Shown here piece after piece: positions 5,254-10,169 of a stretch of DNA of 10,169 bases. Each line of letters starts with the position of its first letter. The stretch's first letter is position 1. The stretch lies in NCBI GenBank assembly GCA_007130585.1, contig SLSE01000172.1, positions 1 to 10,169 of the forward strand, in the 5' to 3' direction. Origin of the DNA: Syntrophomonadaceae bacterium. Its GTDB lineage: Bacteria; Bacillota; Dethiobacteria; DTU022. The notes below the pieces were generated by a model. That model did no database searches, was not told the DNA's origin, and worked only from the letters and a program-made list of their open reading frames with translations. The position numbers were made by a program, and so were the translations under genes.

Positions 5254-5796
5254 ATGTCACGGATGAAACAGAAATACTTGGAAGAAGTCAGACCTGCCCT
5301 TGTCAAGCAGTTTGCATACAAGAATGTGCTGCAATCGCCTCGAATCGAGAAAGTTGTGATTAACATGGGTTTGGGTGAAGGTAAAGAAAACCCTAAAATT
5401 CTCGATGCGGCGGTAAATGATCTATCGATCATAACCGGCCAGAGGCCCATTATCACCCATGCCCGCCGTTCGGTGGCCAGCTTCAAGGTCCGGGAAGGTA
5501 TGCCTATCGGCGCCAAGCTGACCCTGCGCGGGATTCGGATGTACGACTTCCTGGATAAGTTTTTTAATATAGCTTTACCCAGGGTCAGGGATTTCAGGGG
5601 TATTTCACCGCACTCTTTTGACGGGCGCGGTAACTTTACCATTGGAGTCAAAGAACAGTTGATATTTCCCGAGATTGAATACAGCAATGTAGAAAAAGTT
5701 CTCGGCATGGATATCACGATAGTGACCACGGCCGAAACTGATGAAGAAGCACGCGAACTTTTAGCTTTAATGGGAATGCCCTTCAGGGCTGCCTGA
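5254..5796 (+). CDS. rplE: 50S ribosomal protein L5
   Basis: 180 residues, typical. It begins MSRMKQKYLEEVRPALVKQF and contains IEKVVINMGLGEGKENPKI, ITGQRPIITHARRSVASFK, LRGIRMYDFLDKFFNIALPR, VRDFRGISPHSFDGRGNFT and the C-terminal MDITIVTTAETDEEARELL. L5 binds 5S rRNA with L18 in the central protuberance and touches P-site tRNA and S13. ATG 5254 gives the family N-terminus; the nearer ATG at 5244 is in another frame and ends after about 38 codons. In E. coli S8 represses this operon by binding the rplX-rplE junction; I could not recognise an S8-like site here. The stop is followed by a 35-base gap to rpsN. Confidence 0.98.
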   Translation: MSRMKQKYLEEVRPALVKQFAYKNVLQSPRIEKVVINMGLGEGKENPKILDAAVNDLSIITGQRPIITHARRSVASFKVREGMPIGAKLTLRGIRMYDFLDKFFNIALPRVRDFRGISPHSFDGRGNFTIGVKEQLIFPEIEYSNVEKVLGMDITIVTTAETDEEARELLALMGMPFRAA

Positions 5797-5831
5797 AGCA
5801 AAAGTAACCGCGTAAGTTAAGGAGGAAAAGG

Positions 5832-6017
5832 ATGGCCAAGAAATCATTAATTGCCAAGGCCAAGAGAGAACCCAAGTTCGCAGTTCGCGGCTATAATCGT
5901 TGCCATGTTTGCGGCCGGCCGAGGGCTTACTTGCGCAAGTTCGGCCTGTGCCGCCTTTGCTTTCGTCATCTGGCCAACGAGGGAAAAATACCGGGAATTA
6001 AAAAAGCCAGCTGGTAG
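5832..6017 (+). CDS. rpsN: 30S ribosomal protein S14, zinc-binding short form (type Z)
   Basis: 61 residues, the short S14 found in Gram-positives, Thermus and others, about 40 residues shorter than the zinc-free E. coli form. The zinc site is CHVC (24-27) and CRLC (40-43), in the context YNRCHVCGRPRAYLRKFGLC, and the protein ends GKIPGIKKASW as expected. S14 binds in the head of the 30S subunit with S3 and S10. TAAGGAGGAAAAGG (5818-5831) provides the Shine-Dalgarno. Because S14 in its zinc form is the primary copy here, a zinc-free paralogue elsewhere in the genome under Zur control is possible but not visible in this window. Confidence 0.98.
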   Translation: MAKKSLIAKAKREPKFAVRGYNRCHVCGRPRAYLRKFGLCRLCFRHLANEGKIPGIKKASW

Positions 6018-6051
6018 ATGATGAAAGAATGAGAGGAGGTTGTTATAGCTA

Positions 6052-6447
6052 ATGATGACAGATCCGATTGCCGATATGCTGACCCGTGTTCGCAATGCCA
6101 ATAACGTTCGGCACAAATCAGTGGAAATCCCTGCTTCGAATGTAAAGCGTTCAATTGCAGCCATTATGAAGCAGGAAGGCTTTATCAAAGATTTCGAGTA
6201 TATCAAGGATAACAAGCAGGGCATTTTACGTGTTCACCTGAAATATGGTCCTAACCAGGAAAAAATAATCAGCGGTTTGAAAAGGATCAGCAAACCCGGT
6301 TTGAGGGTGCACGCGAAAAAGGATGAAATGCCCAAAGTCCTGGGAGGGCTGGGCATAGCAGTCATATCGACCTCTCAGGGGTTGATGAGCGATCGCCAGG
6401 CCCGTGAAACCAACAGTGGCGGCGAAGTATTATGCTATATCTGGTAG
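6052..6447 (+). CDS. rpsH: 30S ribosomal protein S8
   Basis: 131 residues, normal. It starts MMTDPIADMLTRVRNANNVR and ends with the signature ISTSQGLMSDRQARETNSGG then EVLCYIW. S8 binds helix 21 of 16S rRNA early in assembly and in E. coli is also the repressor of the spc operon. Two consecutive ATGs (6052 and 6055) are possible starts; GAGAGGAGGT (6031-6040) is 11 bases from the first and 14 from the second, so I use 6052, but most family members begin MTDPIADM, which corresponds to 6055. The 34-base gap after rpsN holds only this ribosome binding site. Confidence 0.98.
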   Translation: MMTDPIADMLTRVRNANNVRHKSVEIPASNVKRSIAAIMKQEGFIKDFEYIKDNKQGILRVHLKYGPNQEKIISGLKRISKPGLRVHAKKDEMPKVLGGLGIAVISTSQGLMSDRQARETNSGGEVLCYIW

Positions 6448-6468
6448 CAGAAGCGAGGAGGTTTACCG

Positions 6469-7005
6469 ATGTCTCGAACCGGTAAAAAACCTGTCGTTGT
6501 GCCCGGCAATGTCGAGGTGCAGCTTGACGGAAATAATATCACTGTTAAAGGCCCCAAAGGCCGGCTTTCCCAGGAATTGCCCGGGGAAATGGTGATTGAA
6601 TTCGAAGAAGGTTTTGTTCATGTTAAAAGACCATCAGACAATCCCAGGCACAGGTCTTTACACGGCCTGACCAGAACCCTGATTGACAATATGGTTAAGG
6701 GTGTAACTGAAGGTTACAGCCGCAACCTGGAGCTGGTCGGTGTCGGTTACAAGGCTGCCCTGCAGGGTAAAAAGCTGGTTCTGAACGTTGGGTTGTCGCA
6801 TCCCGTGGAATTTGAACCGGGAGAAAACATGGAAATCGAGGTTCCCGCGCCAACAAAAATTGTGGTCAGGGGTATCGATAAGCAGGCAGTAGGCAACCTG
6901 GCTGCGGTTATCCGCAGAACCTATCCGCCCGAGCCATACAAGGGCAAGGGTATACGTTATGAAAATGAAATCGTCCGCCAGAAAGTCGGAAAAGCGGGCA
7001 AATAG
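6469..7005 (+). CDS. rplF: 50S ribosomal protein L6
   Basis: 178 residues, full length with the two repeated L6 domains. The first half carries MSRTGKKPVVVPGNVEVQL, ITVKGPKGRLSQELP and HRSLHGLTRTLIDNMVKGV; the second has GYKAALQGKKLVLNVGLSHP, IVVRGIDKQAVGNLAAVIR and the C-terminal signature PEPYKGKGIRYENEIVRQK. L6 binds helix 97 and the sarcin-ricin region near the factor-binding site. The Shine-Dalgarno GCGAGGAGGT lies just before the ATG, in the 21-base gap after rpsH. Confidence 0.99.
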   Translation: MSRTGKKPVVVPGNVEVQLDGNNITVKGPKGRLSQELPGEMVIEFEEGFVHVKRPSDNPRHRSLHGLTRTLIDNMVKGVTEGYSRNLELVGVGYKAALQGKKLVLNVGLSHPVEFEPGENMEIEVPAPTKIVVRGIDKQAVGNLAAVIRRTYPPEPYKGKGIRYENEIVRQKVGKAGK

Positions 7006-7025
7006 TCGCCTGGAGGTGTAATCGA

Positions 7026-7394
7026 GTGCTTAAAGCAAAAACGCGTTTGGGCCGTCGTAAGCGGCGCCATCGCAGGGTTCGGACTAAAATAAGCGGAACG
7101 CCGGATTGTCCCCGGTTAAATGTATACCGCAGCATCAATAATATTTATGCCCAGGTGATCGATGACCAATCTGGAAGGACCCTGGTTGCCGCCTCAACCC
7201 TGGATCCCCAGCTGCGTACGGAGTTATCTCACGGAGGAAACCGTGAGGCGGCGCGTAAGGTAGGCTCGCTGCTTGCGAGCAGGGCAGTGGAAAAAGGCAT
7301 TAAGAAAGTCGTTTTCGACCGGGGCGGTTATCTCTACCACGGCAGGGTCAAAGAGCTTGCCGATGGAGCCCGTGAAGCCGGGTTAAACTTCTAG
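7026..7394 (+). CDS. rplR: 50S ribosomal protein L18 (GTG start)
   Basis: 122 residues, usual for L18. It has the basic N-terminus (LKAKTRLGRRKRRHRRVRTK) that threads into 5S rRNA, then GTPDCPRLNVYRSINNIYAQ, VIDDQSGRTLVAASTLD, EAARKVGSLLASRAVEKGI and the ending VVFDRGGYLYHGRVKELADG. L18 joins L5 in loading 5S rRNA into the central protuberance. The start is GTG 7026, 8 bases after GGAGGT (7012-7017); no ATG is available. Two perfect coding-strand inverted repeats lie close together inside the gene (7228-7247 and 7264-7280). The gap to rpsE is 10 bases. Confidence 0.98.
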   Translation: MLKAKTRLGRRKRRHRRVRTKISGTPDCPRLNVYRSINNIYAQVIDDQSGRTLVAASTLDPQLRTELSHGGNREAARKVGSLLASRAVEKGIKKVVFDRGGYLYHGRVKELADGAREAGLNF

Positions 7395-7404
7395 AAAGGG
7401 GGGA

Positions 7405-7911
7405 ATGACAGGAGTGGCAAAGAAAGAACAGGCAAAGGAATTTGAGGAAAAAGTAGTTAAGATTAACCGGGTTGCCAAGGTGGTTAAAGGTGGACGTCGC
7501 TTCAGCTTCAGCGCCCTGGTTGTTGTCGGTGACCTTAACGGCAGGGTCGGCGCAGGCATGGGCAAAGCCGGAGAAGTGCCCGAGGCTATCCGTAAAGGTA
7601 TAGAAAATGCCAAAAAGCAGATGATTGAAGTTCCCATGGTTGGGACCACAATAACCCATCCGGTTACCGGACGTTTTGGCGGCGGCAAAGTAATGCTTAA
7701 ACCCGCTTCCGAAGGGACCGGTGTTATTGCCGGCGGACCGGTGCGTGCGGTCCTGGAACTGGCCGGAGTAAGGGATGTCCTTACCAAGTCCCTTGGGTCC
7801 GCCAATGCCATCAACATCGTCAATGCGACGATGCAGGGCTTACAGTCGCTTAAGCGGGCTGAAGACGTCAGCGCTTTGCGCGGCATAGAAATGGAAAAGC
7901 TGCTCAGCTAA
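7405..7911 (+). CDS. rpsE: 30S ribosomal protein S5
   Basis: 168 residues, typical. The double-stranded RNA-binding fold of S5 is recognisable from EKVVKINRVAKVVKGGRRFS then FSALVVVGDLNGRVGAGMGK and the VPEAIRKGIENAKKQMIEVP helix; the C-terminal domain has PASEGTGVIAGGPVRAVLEL and LGSANAINIVNATMQGL. S5 works with S3 and S4 at the mRNA entry channel and in decoding accuracy. The start is uncertain between ATG 7405 and the in-frame GTG 7414: the Shine-Dalgarno AAAGGGGGG (7395-7403) is unusually close to the ATG (about 2 bases) and better spaced from the GTG (about 11). The difference is 3 residues. Confidence 0.98.
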   Translation: MTGVAKKEQAKEFEEKVVKINRVAKVVKGGRRFSFSALVVVGDLNGRVGAGMGKAGEVPEAIRKGIENAKKQMIEVPMVGTTITHPVTGRFGGGKVMLKPASEGTGVIAGGPVRAVLELAGVRDVLTKSLGSANAINIVNATMQGLQSLKRAEDVSALRGIEMEKLLS

Positions 7912-7926
7912 GGAGAGTTATCAGCT

Positions 7927-8112
7927 ATGGCAAAAAAATTACAGATTACCCTGGTCCGCAGCGCGCTGTCCAGGAACCCGAAGCACCGCCGCACTGTGCG
8001 GGCGCTGGGTTTAAAGAAAATCGGCGATACCGTTATCCATGACGATACGGATGTAATCAGGGGTATGGCCGGAGCAGTCGATTATTTAGTTGAAGTTATT
8101 GAAAGCAAATGA
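7927..8112 (+). CDS. rpmD: 50S ribosomal protein L30
   Basis: 61 residues, normal for the short bacterial L30. The protein reads MAKKLQITLVRSALSRNPKH then RRTVRALGLKKIGDTVIHDD and ends with a strand, VDYLVEVIESK; the RNPKHRRTVRALGLKKIG stretch is the family signature. L30 lies on the back of the 50S subunit and is often dispensable, being absent in some lineages, so its presence here is informative but ordinary. AAGGAGAG (7911-7918) is the Shine-Dalgarno. A small perfect inverted repeat (8105-8121) spans its stop codon. Confidence 0.98.
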   Translation: MAKKLQITLVRSALSRNPKHRRTVRALGLKKIGDTVIHDDTDVIRGMAGAVDYLVEVIESK

Positions 8113-8121
8113 GCAATTTGC
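8105..8121 (+). repeat. Small inverted repeat across the rpmD stop codon
   Basis: GCAAAT (8105-8110) and ATTTGC (8116-8121) are perfect inverted copies with a 5-base loop GAGCA; the TGA stop of rpmD is at 8110-8112. No T-run follows, so it does not look like a terminator. A 6-pair stem of this kind can arise by chance. Confidence 0.3.
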
Positions 8122-8143
8122 GGTTTAGAGGGAGGTGTAGCCG

Positions 8144-8584
8144 ATGCGTTTACACGAATTAAGGCCTCCTGAGGGAGCCAGGACAGTGGCTAAACGTAAA
8201 GGAAGAGGCATTGCTTCAGGTTTGGGCAAGACGTCCGGCCGCGGCCAAAAAGGACAAAAATCCCGTTCGGGTTCAGGTGTGCGCCGCGGATTTGAAGGCG
8301 GCCAGATGCCATATTTCCAGCGTTTGCCGAAACGGGGTTTTACAAACATATTCAAAAAGAAATGGAACATTGTCAACCTGGGCGATCTGAACTCTTTCGA
8401 AGAAGGAACGGTGGTAACTCCGGAACTTTTACTGGAAGCAGGGTTGATCAGGAACCTGCAGGATTCACTGAAGGTGCTGGGTGAAGGCGAACTGGATCGC
8501 AAGCTGGAGATTCGCGCCCACCGCTTCAGCAAGCAGGCCCGGGAAAAGATTGAGGGAGCCGGCGGAAAGGCAGAGGTGATTTAA
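8144..8584 (+). CDS. rplO: 50S ribosomal protein L15
   Basis: 146 residues, typical. The N-terminus is the conserved MRLHELRPPEGARTVAKRKG with the glycine- and arginine-rich extension (GRGIASGLGKTSGRGQKGQK, RSGSGVRRGFEGGQMPYFQR) that penetrates 23S rRNA; the globular C-terminal half contains NIVNLGDLNSFEEGTVVTPE and ends in AGGKAEVI. L15 is a late-assembly scaffold for the 50S subunit. GAGGGAGGT (8129-8137) precedes the ATG. The stop codon TAA (8582-8584) is immediately followed by the secY start, and the secY ribosome binding site lies inside the end of rplO, as in many spc operons. Confidence 0.98.
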   Translation: MRLHELRPPEGARTVAKRKGRGIASGLGKTSGRGQKGQKSRSGSGVRRGFEGGQMPYFQRLPKRGFTNIFKKKWNIVNLGDLNSFEEGTVVTPELLLEAGLIRNLQDSLKVLGEGELDRKLEIRAHRFSKQAREKIEGAGGKAEVI

Positions 8585-9841
8585 TTGCTGGAAACAGTCC
8601 GTACAGCGTGGAGGATCAAAGAACTCAGAGATCGTATTCTCTTTACCCTGGCCATGTTTGTGGTTTTCAGGGCAGGATCAGCGATCCCTGTGCCCGGCGT
8701 GGACGCCTCATTGCTTGCCGAATTCTTCCAGGAGGATACAATTTTTGGATTTGTCAACATCATCGGCGGCGGAAACCTGAGCAATTTTACAATATTTGCT
8801 CTGGGCATCATGCCTTATATTAACGCCTCCATTATTATGAACCTGTTGACAATTGTTATCCCCAAGCTCAAGGAATGGAGTTCGGAAGGGCCCGAAGGCC
8901 GCAAGAAAATATCGCAGATTACCCGTTACGGGACAATCGTGATCGCTCTGATCCAGGCCCTGGGTCTCTCAACCATCATCGCCGGTGAAGCTGTTCTCGA
9001 ACAGACTTTCCTGTCATATACCACGATCATTATTTCGCTTACGGCCGGCACCGCATTTCTGATGTGGATGGGCGAGTTGATTACTGAAAAAGGGATTGGC
9101 AACGGCATATCGCTGATCATCTTTGCCGGTATTGTTGCCGGTTTCCCGATAGCCGTTGCGATGGCGGCCGAGCAGTACCGTTTCGGCCAGATCAGTCTTC
9201 TGGTTATTTTAATCGTTGTTGCCATGCTGCTTGCCCTGATAATCGGCATCATCGGGCTTGACCAGGGGCAGCGAAGGGTAAACGTGCAGTACAGCAAGCG
9301 GGTAGTAGGCCGTAAAATGTATGGCGGCCAGGCTACGCATATACCAATGAAAGTAAACCAGGCCGGGGTTATTCCCGTTATTTTTGCTTCGGTTATTTTA
9401 AGCTTCCCGCAGACGCTGGTCAGCTTTATACCGCACCCTGTCGCCCAGAGCATTGCCGAAGCCCTGAGCTGGGGAACAAATCTTAACCTGGTATTATATA
9501 TGACCCTGATCATCCTGTTTGCGTTCTTTTACACGGCAGTCCAGTTTGACCCGTTCCAGGTGGCCGGAAACATTAAAAAATACGGCGGCTTTATTCCCGG
9601 CCTGCGCCCGGGCCGCCCCACGGCCGATTACCTGGCCAGGGTTACGTCACGCCTTACAACGGCGGGCGCTTTTTCTCTCGCTTTTATTGCCGTGTTTCCC
9701 ATAATCCTGGAGCGCATAACAGGAATGAGCATCGTATTTGGCGGCACCGGGCTGATTATTGTGGTCGGTGTAACTCTTGAAACATTCAAGCAAATAGAAA
9801 GCCACATGCTGATGCGCAGTTATCGCGGCTTTATGAAGTAG
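8585..9841 (+). CDS. secY: Preprotein translocase subunit SecY (TTG start)
   Basis: 418 residues, the normal SecY size. SecY is the channel of the SecYEG translocon in the cytoplasmic membrane, used by SecA and by ribosomes for export and membrane insertion. Ten membrane segments can be drawn at about 16-36, 66-93, 114-135, 144-163, 176-194, 204-226, 261-282, 301-320, 357-376 and 383-401. Family marks include GSAIPVPGVD (31-40), the plug region and NASIIMNLLT, the cytosolic loop RRVNVQYSKRVVGRKMYGG with HIPMKVNQAGVIPVIFA, and GFIPGLRPGRPTADYL, whose RPG arginine matches the essential E. coli R357. TTG 8585 directly follows the rplO stop; AGAGGTGAT (8572-8580) is its ribosome binding site. Here map follows, with no adk between. 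Confidence 0.98.
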   Translation: MLETVRTAWRIKELRDRILFTLAMFVVFRAGSAIPVPGVDASLLAEFFQEDTIFGFVNIIGGGNLSNFTIFALGIMPYINASIIMNLLTIVIPKLKEWSSEGPEGRKKISQITRYGTIVIALIQALGLSTIIAGEAVLEQTFLSYTTIIISLTAGTAFLMWMGELITEKGIGNGISLIIFAGIVAGFPIAVAMAAEQYRFGQISLLVILIVVAMLLALIIGIIGLDQGQRRVNVQYSKRVVGRKMYGGQATHIPMKVNQAGVIPVIFASVILSFPQTLVSFIPHPVAQSIAEALSWGTNLNLVLYMTLIILFAFFYTAVQFDPFQVAGNIKKYGGFIPGLRPGRPTADYLARVTSRLTTAGAFSLAFIAVFPIILERITGMSIVFGGTGLIIVVGVTLETFKQIESHMLMRSYRGFMK

Positions 9842-9852
9842 CGGCAGAGAAC

Positions 9853-10169
9853 ATGATTAAGTTAAAATCGAAGCGTGAAATACAACTGATGCGGGAAGCG
9901 GGCAAAATTGTTGCCGAAGTGCTGCAGGAGATGGAAAACTCGGTTAAGGCCGGCATTACCACCGCAATGCTGGATAAAATCGCAGAAAAACGGATCCGCA
10001 GCTACAGGGCAGAGCCGGCATTCCTGGGATATCATAATTTTCCTGCTTCGATCTGCACTTCCGTAAACAATGAGGTGGTGCATGGTATCCCCGGGTTGCG
10101 GAAGCTTGAAGAGGGCGATATAATCAGCATTGACGTCGGCGTCCGGTTGCAGGGTTATCACGGCGATGC
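9853..10169 (+). CDS. map: Type I methionine aminopeptidase (N-terminal part, cut by window end)
   Basis: 105 complete codons from ATG 9853 remain open at the window end; the full enzyme is about 250 residues. It removes the initiator methionine from new proteins whose second residue is small. The sequence opens MIKLKSKREIQLMREAGKIV and contains ICTSVNNEVVHGIPG and IISIDVGVRLQGYHGD. His77 matches the substrate-contacting E. coli His79, and Asp94 and Asp105 match the metal ligands Asp97 and Asp108, with the same 11-residue spacing; the remaining ligands lie outside the window. There is no N-terminal zinc-finger or linker extension, so it is the short type Ia form. It begins 11 bases after secY with only a weak GGCAGAGA ribosome binding site, pointing to coupling. 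Confidence 0.97.
   Translation, partial: MIKLKSKREIQLMREAGKIVAEVLQEMENSVKAGITTAMLDKIAEKRIRSYRAEPAFLGYHNFPASICTSVNNEVVHGIPGLRKLEEGDIISIDVGVRLQGYHGD

Noticed and set aside
5200..5300. S8 repressor binding site at the rplX-rplE junction, as in E. coli
   Set aside because: I could not draw a helix-21-like fold with confidence by eye; only very short complementary pieces are present.
5244..5360. Short reading frame of about 38 codons starting at ATG 5244
   Set aside because: It overlaps rplE in another frame, matches no known small protein, and is best seen as a decoy start; kept only as a finding about initiation.
1..10169. A novel system, mobile element, CRISPR array or foreign island
   Set aside because: Every stretch is explained by the standard S10-spc gene order; no repeats, integrase, transposase, tRNA or unknown gene is present.

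Overview
The window is an almost complete stretch of the S10-spc ribosomal protein operon, all on the + strand and very tightly packed. The order is rplC (3' part), rplD, rplW, rplB, rpsS, rplV, rpsC, rplP, rpmC, rpsQ, rplN, rplX, rplE, rpsN, rpsH, rplF, rplR, rpsE, rpmD, rplO, secY, map (5' part). Every gene was recognised from its translated protein. No mobile element, CRISPR array, tRNA, rRNA or unknown gene is present, and the longest gap between genes is 72 bases (rplB-rpsS).

The likely host is a Gram-positive bacterium of the Firmicutes, probably one of the Clostridia (Peptococcia/Desulfotomaculum-like is my best guess from protein style). The reasons are: the S10 and spc blocks are joined without a terminator or obvious promoter; S14 is the short zinc-binding form; L24 carries a C-terminal CxxC...CxxC zinc knuckle; secY is followed by map; nearly all genes have strong purine-rich Shine-Dalgarno sites; TTG and GTG starts are used (rpsQ, secY, rplX, rplR). 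Base composition is intermediate. The assignment to a genus cannot be made from this window.

Layout: 1-4456 is the S10 block (L3, L4, L23, L2, S19, L22, S3, L16, L29, S17). 4457-4506 is the junction where the E. coli S10 operon ends and its spc operon begins; here it holds a strong hairpin without a U-tract. 4507-9841 is the spc block (L14, L24, L5, S14, S8, L6, L18, S5, L30, L15, SecY). 9853 to the end is the start of methionine aminopeptidase. Genes are joined by short gaps, stop/start overlaps (rplD/rplW, rplP/rpmC share ATGA; rpsC/rplP overlap by 14 bases) or no gap at all (rplO/secY), so translational coupling is likely throughout. The products act together: the r-proteins build both subunits, SecY is the protein-export channel that docks on the 50S exit site, and Map trims the initiator methionine from new chains.

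I found no previously undescribed system. This is a housekeeping region. The points worth a second look are the absence of adk between secY and map, substitutions in the two exit-tunnel loops (L4 Arg to Pro, L22 Ala to Arg at the E. coli R61 and A93 positions), possible RNA structures in the rpsQ-rplN and rplB-rpsS gaps, and an out-of-frame ATG between the Shine-Dalgarno site and start of rplE.
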